From: Artocarpus heterophyllus
Lineage: Eukaryota; Streptophyta; Magnoliopsida; Rosales; Moraceae
DNA: 64,000 nucleotides
NCBI GenBank assembly: GCA_025403435.1
Contig: CM046353.1
Location: 21,707,987-21,771,986 of the forward strand
Reading direction: 5' to 3'
This document shows, piece by piece, positions 11,309 through 22,920 of this stretch. Below the pieces are notes generated by a model, which made no database searches, was not told the DNA's origin, and worked only from the letters and a program-made list of their open reading frames with translations. A program made the translations under genes and the position numbers. The first letter of the stretch is position 1; every line of letters begins with the position of its first letter.

Positions 11309-11573
11309 AGCCCAAGTTTTTTTTTTGTGGTGGTGATCCACACCCCCTGGTTTCTAGAGCCCACCACGGGAGGCACGAACCCTTTATATAAAGGGTCCCT
11401 CAACTCCCATGGATTTATCCAACTAACCCTTCTACTCATGGAGAGACCCGAAGGCGCAGAGTCTCCCAACACTGATAGCTGCATTCACAAGGACTCGAAC
11501 TCGAGTCACTTGCTTAAGCAGAACAATCCTCTTCTAACTGAACTAGCCAGGTGTTGGTTAATGAAGCCAAGTT
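11309..11573 (-). mobile_element. tRNA-derived SINE
   Basis: On the minus strand there is a tRNA-like head with an A box (TGGCTAGTTCAGTTAG, complement of 11534-11549) and a B box (GAGTTCGAGTCC, complement of 11491-11502) about 47 bp apart, the normal spacing of an internal RNA polymerase III promoter. A body of about 160 bp without coding sense follows, then a 10 A tail (T run at 11317-11326). Similar 9-10 bp sequences flank it: AGCCCAAGTT (11309-11318) and AGCCAAGTT (11565-11573), as expected for LINE-driven insertion. The length of about 240 bp is typical of plant SINEs. The cloverleaf is not intact, so it is not a tRNA gene. Confidence 0.8.
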
Positions 11574-12059
11574 AATAACAATAACTAGACATCTCAGCGA
11601 TATTATTTTATGATTAGTCGAGATTGTTTATCATATATATAGAATCCACTTTTATTACATGTGGAAAATGAAAGTAAAGTTACACTTTTAATTTGCAGTA
11701 CTCCTATCTCATTCACAAAAAGTTGGACTTACATAATATTATACAAGAAGGGTTAATCTTCTTTTTGCCTTAAGCTCAGTTATGGATTCCACTTTGGATT
11801 CTGATAATTAAAACATTGCATTTTTGTATCAAACCCTTTTAAACTTCATACATTTAACAGATTGGTCTTTTAATTAACAATTTTCATAATTAATTCCTGG
11901 AACTTCAAATTCATTGCAAACCTACAAAAATTGAAAATAGAGTTAGATTTAAATCACGCACGTGCTAGCTACATGACCTACTGACAAAGGCATAACATGT
12001 CATTTTTCCCTTCAAAAAAACTAAGCCTACCCTTTCCAAAAGAAGGGAAAAAAAAAGCC

Positions 12060-12460
12060 TAACCTCTGGAAAGAGAAATCTTTCAGAGGGGAGTTAGGTT
12101 GTTGCGTTGCCAGGGATGAAGAGTTGCATGCAGTGGTGTCGCCATCATCAGAAGGGAGAGCTTACATATCTTGTTGGTGATAGTGCGACAGCGTCGCCTG
12201 GGAAAGGTTGTTGGGACAGCGTCACGAAGAGGACAAGGTCGCGACCGGTGGTCTTCACAATCATAGCTCTACGATGACAACAGATCTTGAGATCCCAACG
12301 AATGCTGATGACCTCGACCACTAATGCCGTCCTGACATCTCTCAGATCTACGAATCAAGGCCCATCGCTGAAACTCCTAACCGACATCAGAAATCTTGAA
12401 CCTAGTAGCCGAGGGGATGCTTCGATGCTGGCGTCAGGCGGGGAAGGTGCAGACAGTTTG
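12060..12460. other. GC-rich island of unknown origin inside the inverted-repeat element
   Basis: Markedly richer in G+C than its surroundings and ending in a T run at 12465. Short open frames exist (for example 12287-12502, +) but I recognise no protein family. It may be a captured host gene fragment or old repeat sequence. Confidence 0.35.
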
Positions 12461-12786
12461 GTTGTTTTTTTTTTTTTTTGCATTTTTTCAAATTTCTTTT
12501 AAAATTTGATCTGCATGGTTATATATGTCCATTTGGATTTTTTCCTTTTCTTTTCAAACCTTTCGATGATGTTGTTGTTGATCAATGGAGAGGAAAACAA
12601 TGGTGGTGTTGGTTTGATCTAAGGTCCCAATAATGGGGTTTTTGATCGGTAGAGAGGAACAAGATGGGTTTCCCAATTTTTTTCATTTTTCAACATTTGT
12701 ATCTAAAAAATTGATTTAAAACCTATTTAAATTTCCTTTTAATTTTTAGATATTTTATAAGTTAATTTTAATCATAAATATGTTTT

Positions 12787-13130
12787 TGTTGTGAATCAAG
12801 TATGTGTGGATGCCACCTCTTGGTATTCTATGAGTTACATGCAAATATTTATTACAAATTTATAATTCACATTTAGACCACATTATCACCCCATTAAATC
12901 CCTCTTAATATTGTGCATTATGTCTCCTTTAATTGTATATGAAACCTGTGTAAGTTATGTCTATTACCATTACTCTAGTATGATGACTTGGTCTATAAAT
13001 AGTAGTTGTACTAAACTTGTAAGTTTATCCCTCACAAATAAAAGTATAGAAAGTGTTTTGTCTCTAATTTTCTCTGTCTTTCTCTATTGTTCTCTTTAGT
13101 CTTTGTTATACTTTGCTTTATTTCATAACA
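12787..13130 (+). repeat. Copia E 5' LTR
   Basis: 344 bp, TG...CA ends, with a TATA box in 'ggtctataaatag' (12993-13000) and a pyrimidine-rich tail. It is followed at once by CGTTATCAGCACGAG (13131-13145), where the primer-binding site should be. Confidence 0.9.
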
Positions 13131-13818
13131 CGTTATCAGCACGAGTCTCTTGTCTGTGAGCTTTTACAAGTGTTGATTGCTCTTTGGTTCAATCACTTCT
13201 CGTTTTGAAAGGTATATTGTGCTTATATCTTCACTAATGTTTATGTAGTATAGCCATTCTCTCTTATAATTCTAAGGACATGTCTACTTTATCTATTATT
13301 GAATATAATTTTATCAATTGCACACTCCTTCTTTGAGATTGGTAATTCTGTTGGCTTTGATCATTTCATTAATTTTTTTTTCTCATGTAAAATTAATTCT
13401 AGCAATTTCACCATCCATCACGTTGTTGATATGTTATACATGTGTGTACTGTTAACTATTTGATGTATTACATTTGATTTTAGGTTAGTAGTTGTATAAT
13501 CCATCTTTGTTATAATTAATTGTTATATTATTAATTCTGTTTTATTACATTAACAAATTATTTCTTTTATCATCAACAACTATATAATTAAAAAAATGAA
13601 TTTATTGTATAAGTTTTCTTTTATCATTAATATGCTATTTTTTCAATTAGTTTTAAGACATGATTTCAATGAAAATTTTATTACAATATTTTTTTATTTT
13701 ATGCACGTGCATGATATTTGGTATTCTCATATTGTAAATTTTGTCCTTTTGTTAAATAATTAAGAATAAATTATTGTAATTCTTATTGACTTTATTTTAT
13801 CGTATACTAGTTCGCACA

Positions 13819-14909
13819 ATGTCGAATCTTACAAAGCTAGAGTTCGTTGCTCTTGATATTTCTGGCAATAATTATTTGGCATGGACTCTTGATGCTGAGA
13901 TCCACCTTGATGATATGAATCTTGGTAATACAATAAAAGAAGGGAATGACGCATCCTCATGGGATCGCGCAAAGGCAATGATATTCCTTCGTCATCATCT
14001 CCATGAAGGATTGAAAACTGAATATTTGATCGTAAAAGATCTATATGTCCTTTGGAATAATTCAAAGGAAACGTATGACCACCAAAAGACTATAATTCTT
14101 CCTAAAGCTTGCTATAATTGGATGCACCTACGACTGCAAGATTTTAAAACTGTGAGTGAGTATAATTCAGCAATGTTTAAAATTACTTCTCAATTAAAAT
14201 TATGCGGAGAAAGTGTTACTGATGAAGACATGTTAGAAAAAACATACTCTACTTTTCATGCCTCTAATGTGCTTTTGCAACAGCAATATCGAGAGTGAGG
14301 CTTTAAGAAATATTCTAAATTAATATCATGTCTTCTTGTTGCCGAACAAAATAATGAACTGTTGATGAAAAATCATCAATCTCGCCAACTGGATCAATGC
14401 CATTCCCTAAAGTGAATGCGGCATATGTTGAAGATCCTGGGCATGGTCGGCATGGTGGATGTGGACGTGGATGTGGACATGGTCGCGGTCGCGGTTGCGG
14501 TCGAGGTTGTGGTCATGAACGTGGTCGTGGATGTGGTTACTATAACCAAAACTCCTCAAATTTCAAGAAAGTTACATCTCACTATCAAAAATGGGAGAAG
14601 AATGAGGAGAAACAAGAAGAAAAGGGTTTTCAAAATAAAGCCCCTAAGAACAATGAAGATACTTGCCATAGATGTGGCATGAAAGGACATTGGAGATGTA
14701 CATGTCGCACGTCTAAACATTTTGTTGATCTTTACCAAGCTTCCTTAAAGGAGAAAGAAAAAGGTGTTGAGGCAAACTTTGTTGAGACAAACTTTACTGA
14801 ACGCCATGATCCTATAGATTTTACACACTTGGACGTTGTAGATTTCTTTGAGAATCATGATGGAAATTTTGAGAATTTAATTAGTGAGGGAAACATCAAT
14901 ATGGCTTGA
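13819..14909 (+). pseudogene. Copia E gag (capsid and zinc knuckle), frameshifted
   Basis: The frame opens at ATG 13819 (MSNLTKLEFVALDISGNNYL), the usual start of a copia gag with the N-terminal FVALDISGNNYLAW signature. The capsid part runs to a stop at 14296-14298. After about 100 bp in other frames it continues at 14397-14909 with a Gly/Arg/His/Cys-rich tract (14440-14540) and a CCHC zinc knuckle, CHRCGMKGHWRCTC (14664-14705), the nucleic-acid-binding part of nucleocapsid. Gag packages the element RNA in virus-like particles. The Cys-rich expansion of the Gly/Arg tract is unusual and may be a decayed simple repeat. Confidence 0.85.
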
Positions 14910-15129
14910 AAAGATGTTCTCCCACCAATCTATCCCATTTGTTTTTTTTTTTCTGGCGTGACCATAATTTTTAGTATGTTTCAATTTTTTTAATTTTAGT
15001 TTGGTTGTAATTGGGTGTGATTTTATTCTGTTTTGTAATCTCTATATATTTTCTTACAAAAATAAAAAGGATTGTGCTTAGTATATTATTTTCTTATCTC
15101 TTTGTTTTATTTTTCATGAAGAGACACGG

Positions 15130-16420
15130 ATTTCAAAAATCATTCCACTGGTATTAAAGTTAATGATGAAGCCTTTTGCCTAGTGGACAGTGGAACAACA
15201 CACTATTCTCAAAGATAAAAAATATTTTTCCAATCTTATATTAGCTGAAGCTAATGTTAGTACAATATTGGTGTTGCAAATCTCATTGAGGGCTTTGTTA
15301 GTGCCAATATATTATTACCTAGTCGCACGAAGTTTATGATTAACGACGTTATGTATTCTAGTAGATCAAAAAGAAATCTACTAAGTTTTAAAGATATACA
15401 TCGTAATGGTTATCATATTGAGACAACAAATGAAAGAGACGTTGAATATCTTTATATTACGTCTAATGTCTCAGGAAGGAAACAAATATTGGAGAAGCTA
15501 CCAGCATACTCTTCTAGATTGTATTATACATTTATAAATCCAATTGAATCCTATGTGGTGATGAACAAAGAATCCAAAGATTCAAGGAATTTTATTGTTT
15601 GGCACAATCATTTAGGTCATCCAGGTTCAATAATGATGCGAAGGATTATAGAAAATTCAATGGACATCCTTTAAAGAACCAAAAGATTCTTTTGTCCAAA
15701 GATTTTTCATGTGCTGCTTGTTTTCAAGGAAAACTAATTATAAGGCCATCACCAATGAAAGTTACAATTGAATCTCCTACATTTTTAGAACGAATTCAAG
15801 GAGATATATGTGGGCCTATTATTCCATCATGTGGACCATTTCAGTATTTTATGGTCTTAATAGATGCATCAACACGTTGGTCACATGTTTGCTTATATCT
15901 ACTCACAATGTTGCATTTGTGAGACTCCTTGCTCAAATAATCCGATTACGAGCACAATTCCCAGATTATACAATCAAGAAAATTCGTCTGGATAATGCAA
16001 GAGAATTTACATCCCAAGCCTTAATGATTACTGCATATCAATTGGGATTACTGTTGAGCATCCTGTTGCTCATGTGCACACTCAAAATGGATTAGCAGAA
16101 TCCTTTATTAAAAGGTTGAAATTAATTGCTAGGCCTTTACTTATGAGAACAAATTGCCTAGCTCTGCTTGGGGACATGCCATATTACATGCTGCAGCACT
16201 TATTCACATAAGGCCTACTACATATCATAAATACTCCCCATTACAGCTTGTTTCTGGTAAAGAGCCAGATATTTTCCATCTGAGAATTTTTGGTTGTGCA
16301 GTATATGTTCCAATTGCTTCACCACAGTGTACTAAGATGGGTCCTCAAAGGAGACTAGGAATTTATGTTGGATTTGAATCCCCATCAATAATTAAATTCT
16401 CGAACCTTGACAGGTGACCT
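15130..16420 (+). pseudogene. Copia E protease and integrase region, frameshifted
   Basis: A protease active-site motif LVDSGTTH is encoded near 15180-15203. 15336-15674 then carries the GAG-pre-integrase region and the integrase zinc motif start WHNHLGHPG. 15599-15922 has CAACFQGK and GDICGP (first catalytic Asp), and 15808-16095 has RLDNAREF (second catalytic Asp). The expected NGxAE (catalytic Glu) occurs as QNGLAESF in another frame near 16083. At least three frame changes occur, so no active integrase can be made. Confidence 0.85.
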
Positions 16421-17060
16421 CTTTACGGCACGATTTGTCGATTATCAATTTGATGAGACAGTTTCCCAGCATTAGGGGGAGATAAACAACAGCTAAAAAA
16501 AGTAAGAAATTTCATGAAATGCATTATCATTATCTCACTTTGATCCTCGTACAAATCAATGTGATTTAGAAGTTCAAAAAATTATCCCTTTACAAAAGGT
16601 CGCAAATCAGTTACCAGATGCATTTACCGATGTCAAGAAAGTAACAAAATCACATATACCAGCTGAGAATGTCCTATTTGAATTGATCTTCCTACTGACC
16701 GAAAAAATATTAATATGGTAGCAAATGAATCTAAGGCACGCCAGAAGCGTGGTAGACCCATCGGTTCTAAGGATAAAAGTCCAAGAAGAAAAAGGAGCTA
16801 AATAATAAGCAAGTTGGCATTTCCAATGTTATTAATATTCTTGAAGAGCCTAGTATAAAAACAGTTGACATAGCTAAAGAATTAACCCCAGAAGAGGTTC
16901 AATTATTTGAAAAAGATGTTAATGAAGAGATCTCAATAAGCTATGTCACTTCAAGAAAGAGATGGAACCGAAAGGAAATTGTTGTCGACAACATATTTGC
17001 ATATGCAATAGCTCTTGATATTACAGAAGAAAATGAGGATCTTGAACAAAATTCTATTGA
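16421..17060 (+). pseudogene. Copia E integrase tail and linker, decayed
   Basis: Between the integrase core and reverse transcriptase the sequence is the usual poorly conserved linker. 16420-16520 includes the 'cattagggggaga' text common at this place in copia elements. A Lys/Glu-rich, frequently stopped reading follows. No domain could be assigned. Confidence 0.5.
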
Positions 17061-17999
17061 AGAATGTCAGCATAGAAATGATTGGCCAAAAATGGAAAGA
17101 CGCAATCTAGGTAGAATTAAGTTCACTTAAAAAATCAAGTTTTCGGGCTTGTTGTCCAAACACCTGAAGGTGTAAAACTTGCAGGCTACAAGTGGGTATT
17201 TGTACGAAAGCGTAACGAAAAAAATGAAATTGTCAGATATAAAGCACGACTTGTAGAACAAGGCTTTTTTGCAAAGACCTAGTATTGATTATGAGGAGAC
17301 ATATTCACCAGTGGTGGATGCAATTACATTTAGATTTTTGATTAGCCTATCTGTTTCAGAAAGACTTCACATGCGTCTAATGGATGTTGTAACGGCCTAT
17401 CTGTATGGGTCACTTGATAGTGACATTTACATGAAAGTCCCTAAAGGCCTAAAAATGCCATAAACATGCAATTCAAACCTCGGGAAATGTATTTAATTAA
17501 ATTACAAAGATCTTTGTATGGATTGAAGCAATCTGGACGTATGTGGTATAATCGTCTCAGTGAATACCTTTTGAAAGAAGGATATATTAACAATCCAATT
17601 TGTCAATGTGTTTTTATAAGGTATAAGTCTGGATTTGCTATTATTGCAGTTTATGTTGACGATTTGAATATCATTGGGACTCATGAAGAGCATACAGATA
17701 CGATAACATATTTGAAAAATGAATTTGAAATGAAGGACTTAGGAAAAACAAAAATCTGTCTCCACTTGCAGATCAAGCATTTATCAAAAGGATTTTTGTT
17801 CATCAGTCAACATATATTGAAAAGGTATTAAAGCGTTTTAATATGGATAAATCCCATCCAATGAGTTCTCCCATGGTTGTACGATCCCTTGATGTGAAAA
17901 AGGACCTTTTCGTCCTCGAGATGGTGATGAAGAATTCTAGGTCAAGAAGTACCATATCTTAGTGCTATTGGTGCACTAATGTATCTTGCTAATTGCACA
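17061..17999 (+). pseudogene. Copia E reverse transcriptase, frameshifted
   Basis: Pieces spell [19 protein letters not shown] (about 17175-17230), SIDYEETYSPVVDAITFRF (from 17281), SLYGLKQSGRMWYNRL (from 17512) and YVDDLNIIG (17651-17677), the copia YVDD polymerase centre holding two catalytic Asp residues. A stop at 17461-17463 and frame changes near 17265 and 17820 break it. It halts at the gypsy B target duplication GCACA (17995-17999). Confidence 0.9.
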
Positions 18000-18327
18000 A
18001 GTAACGCCCCGAAATTTATTTAATGTTAATGTAATAAAATGATGAATTAGTGTGCCATAATTAATGTTTTAACATAATTAGATTTTGGTTGATTTTGAAT
18101 TTTTGGTTGTTTTGTTAATTTGTGAATCAAATGATTTCTTATTGTTTAAAATGATGTTTTGAGTTTTAAAACACAACAATTTGTAAAATGTTAAAAATAC
18201 TCCGTTTTACAAAACCGTGGGCGGCACATGGTTTTCGCACAGTAAAACCGCCCACCGATTTTCTCTATTTATTCCTTCTCTCTCTCTCTCTCACTCTCAC
18301 TCACTCTCTCTCTCTCTTCTCTCTCTC

Positions 18328-18364
<37 letters not shown>

Positions 18365-20059
18365 TTTGACCACATTCGAATCCAAGCTTCGGAGCAAGGA
18401 GGAAGCTCGGGGACGTGATTCGGCAACCGAGAACGCGGATTGAAGCTTCGATTCGAGGTTAGATTCGAAATTTCTAAACTTTTTACAAAATTTTCAATTT
18501 TGTGCATTTTTGAAATCTAGTTTGTTTAAGCTTAGAAAACCTGGATTTGAGTTAAATGAACTTAGAACAACTAGAATCTAAGCTTAGATTGAAGAAAAAC
18601 GGATTGGATTCAAGATTTTTCATTTTTCCTCATTTTCCATTTTTGGATTTTTGAGGATTTTGTGTTTAAATCTTGTTTAAATGAGTTAAATGTCTAAATA
18701 TGTTTTTCTATCAACTATGATGTTTTCATGCCTGGGATTTGAGAAAAACAGGTTAGAATCAAGATTTGGATTTTGGGGATCGAGAAACCCGTGGCTGGAT
18801 TTCTGGTTTTCCCAGTTCGGCAGGCCGAATGTGTTCGAGGCCAATGATCGGCAGGCCGGTGTTCTTCACCGGCAGGCCGAACTGGGAAATGTTCGGCCGA
18901 CCGAACTTTGCTTCCGGCAGGCCGAACTGTGCAGTTCGGCAGGCCGAAGCAGGGAGTCCGGCAGGCCGACCGAGGCATGGAAAATTTTGTGATTTTTACC
19001 CGTTTTCACTGTTTTGAACCCTGATTTAAATCCCAACCTTATAGATGATTTTAAAGGTACAAATGGCACACTAGGACATCATGAAATGATTTAGTAACAT
19101 AGAATGTCTCGAACTAGATATTGATCGACTTAGTTTGTATCTAGGATCGTTCGTGGTTGGAGCTAACGTATAGCGGACCGGGATTACGGTGTGGGGTACC
19201 GGCACGAGTATTGAGGTAGGACTTCTATCCTATTTCTTTGGTAGCCTGGTTTTGAAATGATTTGGCTTTGAAAAGGATTTCTATCAAAATGTTTTCAACG
19301 GTTGTTTGAAAATGGTTTATCGGTTATATTTTAATATACCGTGAATGAAATGAATTCATAATGAATGTAATTGACAACACTCGGTAATTGGGTTTTGAAT
19401 GATAATGATAATAAACATAGGCATGATGCCATATCAGAGATCGGGTCGTGTAGCGATCGACCTTGGGGGCAGGTCCCGAAACCCAGCTGGGCCACTACGG
19501 TGGTGATATCATGGTTTGCCTAGGTAAAAGAAAATGGTTTTGATTACTAGACTGTTCTGGTCAGAACGGTCTACTCAAATTTTTATTTATTTATTATTTA
19601 TTTAAGTTTCTTTATAACTCCTAATGAATGTTTCTTTAAATTAAATTATTTTTAAAACTAGTCCTACTGAGCCTTTCGCTCACGTTTTATTGTTTTAAAT
19701 TTCCCCCTCTAGGTGGTTTCCCATTTAGGTTTGGAGAGATTCTTCGGACCGAACTCAGGAGCAATAGGAGATTTTATATTTGTATTTAATCAAGGCATGT
19801 AAGATTAACTTTATTTGTACTTGGACTGTAATTGTATTTATGATATTGTCAGACCATGTGTGTGCACAAGTTGTGGGTTGTGGAACCCATATTCGCGTTT
19901 TATTAATTTTATTATTTGCTTAATATTTATAAATTCTTTTATAAAATGTGGTGGAAATCTTCTTATTTCTATTAATTGATCCTTAAACCATTTTTTAATT
20001 AAATTCTTTTTAATTAATCTAAATACGCCACGTCACCTCCCGTACTCCGGGGCGTGACA
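18000..20059 (+). repeat. Gypsy B 5' LTR
   Basis: About 2.06 kb, AGTAACGCCCC to GGGGCGTGACA. It contains a TATA-like 'tctatttattcc' near 18262, a long (CT)n tract at about 18271-18360, the eight-unit palindrome array at 18816-18970 and the 'gaggtaggact' box near 19212. The 3' LTR repeats this order with small indels. Confidence 0.92.
18816..18970. repeat. Eight-unit 21-22 bp phased palindrome array, gypsy B 5' LTR
   Basis: Units start at 18816, about 18833 (degenerate), 18847, 18868, 18892, 18913, 18935 and 18957. The best copies are TTCGGCAGGCCGAA (18816-18829, 18935-18948); 18892 is TTCGGCCGACCGAA. Most spacings are 21-24 bp. Spacers differ from unit to unit, so the conserved thing is the palindrome and its phase, not one long unit. 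The array lies about 450 bp downstream of the (CT)n tract, so probably in the transcribed leader. Confidence 0.88.
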
Positions 20060-20062
20060 GAA

Positions 20063-20074
20063 TGGTATCAGAGC
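20063..20074 (+). promoter_or_regulatory. Gypsy B primer-binding site (initiator Met tRNA)
   Basis: TGGTATCAGAGC lies 3 bp after the LTR end. It is the standard plant primer-binding site complementary to the 3' end of initiator methionine tRNA, where minus-strand DNA synthesis begins. Confidence 0.9.
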
Positions 20075-20164
20075 TCAAGGTTATGAACCTTGGGAATTGT
20101 GCACACATAGGTTTGACAATGAAATACCTCTGACAGTCCAAATTTTGTTTTCAGAAGTGAGAGA

Positions 20165-21045
20165 ATGGCACCTAGACGTCGTTCGACCTGACGCCGAGTT
20201 CGGAAATGATGAGCATGATGAGGTCTATGTTTGCGGCTTTCCGGCAGATGGCAGCCAGGGCTAGACCGGAAGACTCTGTGTTGGTAGTCGGCATGCTTCT
20301 TTAAGGAATTCGGCGGGCGTCTATTCTGACTTTTGATGGCAATGGGGATCCGCAGTTAGCAGAGTATTGGTTGGATTCGATCTTGAAGCATTTGGATACT
20401 CTTGGTGTGCCTGAGGAGTATCGTGTGGAGTTTGCGCGTATAAGCTCGAGGGTGGCGCTAACACTGGTGGAAACAAACTAAGCGTCTGGAGCGCGGTGGC
20501 GATATCAGTTGGGACAGTTCGAGGAGCTGTTCTATGATCGGTATTTTCGCAGGGGTATAGAGATCAGAAGGCAGCTGAGTTTATAGATTGCAGCAGGGTG
20601 ATCTATCAGTTCGGGAGTATGAGGCAAAGTTTAATGAGTTGGCTAGGTTTGCTCCATCAGCTGTGGCATCGGAGCGTGAGAAATGTATCAAGTTTCAGGA
20701 AGGGCTCAAGGCTCCTATTCGGCGGCAGTTGGTTGCTCTACGGCTTAGGAGTTTCGGAGAGCTTGTGTCGTCGGATCTCCGTGGAGAATGATTATGTGCA
20801 GTATTGTGAGGACCGAGCCAAGGCTTCAGGAGGACCGCAGAGGAGTGGCAGGAAGAGCACCAGTAGTCGTCCAGCTCCGGGGAAAGGCAAGCAAGGCGGT
20901 GCGACCAGTGGTAGCAGCAGTTCGTCTGGCAGCGGGCGCAGCAATCCCTACAGCTTTCATTGTCATTTCTGTCAGCAGCCCGGACACATCAAGAGGAATT
21001 GCCCGATCAGGAGTGCTCGTCTTGGATCGTAGACCGGGGAGGATG
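20165..21045 (+). pseudogene. Gypsy B gag, frameshifted
   Basis: An ATG at 20165 starts MAPRRRST before an early stop. The core capsid segment is clear at 20588-20791 (LSVREYEAKFNELARFAP, a retrotransposon gag domain). After a frame change near 20780 comes a Ser/Gly-rich linker and the zinc knuckle CHFCQQPGHIKRNC (about 20962-21003). Gag would form the particle and bind RNA. Stops and at least three frame changes disable it. Confidence 0.85.
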
Positions 21046-21705
21046 CCAGTCGTTCGTCTCAGCCTCAGACTCTACCTCCGCCTCCAGTACCCGCAGTTGC
21101 AGTATCCGCAGTTTTCTCCTCAGCAATTCTCATATCCGGCACGGGGAGCAGCCGCAGTATTTTCAGCGCAGTGTTCCTCAGTATCGAGCGCCGAGTACAG
21201 GTAGTGTGCAGTCGTCTCCATCTCAGCAGCATCGGCCGAGTAATCCAGGACCCAGCAATGTCGGTAGAGGAAAAGGGAAGGCGCCAGTGCAGGTTCATGC
21301 AATGGCATCTGGAGGGTCAGATTCTCAGATGGTAACGCGGTTGTCGATGGTATGATTTGGTTTCTAGATCTTTAGCTCGCGTTTTATTTGATACCGGTGC
21401 CTCTCATTCTCTCATTTCGAGTTCTTTTGTACATGCCTTGGGATTAGAGTAGAAGAGTTTAATGAACCCCTAGTTATAACTTCTCCCTTGGGGGGTGTGT
21501 GTAAATTGTATGTGTAAATCTGTAAAATAAAGATTGGGGATGAGATTTTGAAAAGTGATTTGATTATACTCCCCATGAGCTCCTATGATGTAATTCTAGG
21601 GATGGACTGGTTGTCCAGGTATAGTGCAGTTGTGGACTGCCAACTTAGAAAAGTGACCCTAGTGTCTGATAGGGGGACGGTATCACTTACCAGGGTGGTG
21701 GTGAT
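21046..21705 (+). pseudogene. Gypsy B proline/glutamine linker and protease, frameshifted
   Basis: Pro/Gln/Ser-rich coding remains (21046-21300) lead to a retropepsin motif VLFDTGASHSLIS (about 21382-21420). Near 21590 is ILGMDWL, the second conserved patch of gypsy proteases. The part between is interrupted by stops in each frame. Confidence 0.8.
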
Positions 21706-22920
21706 TGGTAATGAGTGAGCGTCTCATGAAGTCGTGTCTAGGAGGGCGAAGGAATCTAGGTTGTTGTGCTTTTCTTGCCAATAGCGAGCCCTATGTTTCG
21801 AGTGGCAGTGTAGCGATTCCGGTGGTTGATGAGTTCGAGGATGTCTTCCCCGACGAGTTGCAGGATTACCACCGCATCGGGAGATTGAGTTTGGTATCGA
21901 GTTGTTTCCAGGGACATCGATTTCTATGGCACCTTATCGGATGGCGCCGAGAAATGAAGGAATTGAGGAAGCAACTTCAGGAGCTTGCTGATAAAGGATA
22001 TATTCAAATAGCACATCTCCGTGGGGAGCACCGTTTTGTTTGCTAAGAAGCACGATGGGACTCTCAGGTTATGTGTGGATTATCGGCAGCTGAATCGTGT
22101 TACGGTGAAGAACAAGTATCCCTTGCCTAGGATTGATGAGTTTTGATCAGTTGGGAGGTTCGCGATACTTCTCGAAGATTGATTTGCGTCAGGTTATCAT
22201 CAGCTCAGGATCAAGGAAGAGGATATTCCCAAGACAGCTTTTAGGACTCGGTATGGGCACTTCGAGTTTTGGTTATGTCTTTGGGTTGACGAATGCTCCG
22301 CAGCTTTTATGGATTTGATGAACAGGATATTTAGGCCGTATCTGGATCAGTTTGTGATCGTGTTCATCGATGATATTCTTGTGTATTCTAAGACTTGGGA
22401 GGAGCATGAGCAGCATCTTCGGATCGTGCTTCAGACTCTGCGGGAGCACCAGTTGTATGCTAAGAGGGAAAAGTGTGAGTTTGGTTGACTGAGGTCAAGT
22501 TTCTGGGTCATGTCATCTCGAGCATGGTATTTCAGTGGATCCGTCCAAGATTGAAGCTATATTGGAGTGGGAACGACCAAGGAATGTAGCGGAGATTCGC
22601 AGCTTCTTAGGTCTTGCTGGATATTACAGGAAATTTGTAAAGGATTTTTCGAAGATTGCAGCTCCGTTGACGAGATTGATCAAGAAAAATGTCAGGTTTG
22701 AGTGGATGAAGATTGTGAGCTTGCTTTTCAGGAATTGAAGAACCGGTTGACTTCAGCTCCAGTGTTGGTTATTCCTAGCAGTGACGAGCCGTATGAGGTT
22801 TATGCGATGCTTCAGGGCGCGGACTTGGATGCGTGTTGATGCAGCATGGACGTGTGTTGCGTACGGATCGAGACAGCTACGACCTCACGAGCGGAATTAT
22901 CCTACTCACGATTTAGAGCT
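21706..22920 (+). pseudogene. Gypsy B reverse transcriptase and start of RNase H, frameshifted
   Basis: Recognisable pieces are [10 protein letters not shown] (21831), [17 protein letters not shown] (21954), [26 protein letters not shown] (22062-22140), FGLTNAP (22281) and FIDDILVYS (about 22364-22390), the catalytic centre with the Asp pair. 22535-22738 encodes the connection ([22 protein letters not shown]). RNase H begins near 22760. Small indels repeatedly shift the frame. Confidence 0.9.

Noticed and set aside
11491..11560. A tRNA gene on the minus strand
   Set aside because: A and B boxes are present but no proper acceptor stem or anticodon arm was found, and an A-tailed body with flanking repeats follows, so it is a SINE head.
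13786..13818. Upstream extension of the copia E gag frame
   Set aside because: The conserved start of the family is the ATG at 13819; the upstream codons are leader sequence.
14416..14682. 88-codon Val/Asp-rich open frame
   Set aside because: Frame-shifted shadow of the Gly/Arg/Cys-rich gag tract.
18816..18970. CRISPR-like array (palindromic repeats with regular spacers)
   Set aside because: Spacers of 7-10 bp are far too short, repeats are degenerate, the context is a plant LTR and no cas gene is present.
18690..19069. Overlapping open frames on both strands over the gypsy B palindrome array (also at 25419-25802 and 53942-54235)
   Set aside because: They arise because the GC-rich palindromes are poor in stop codons in every frame. 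Frames on both strands are equally open, lie within LTRs and match no protein family.
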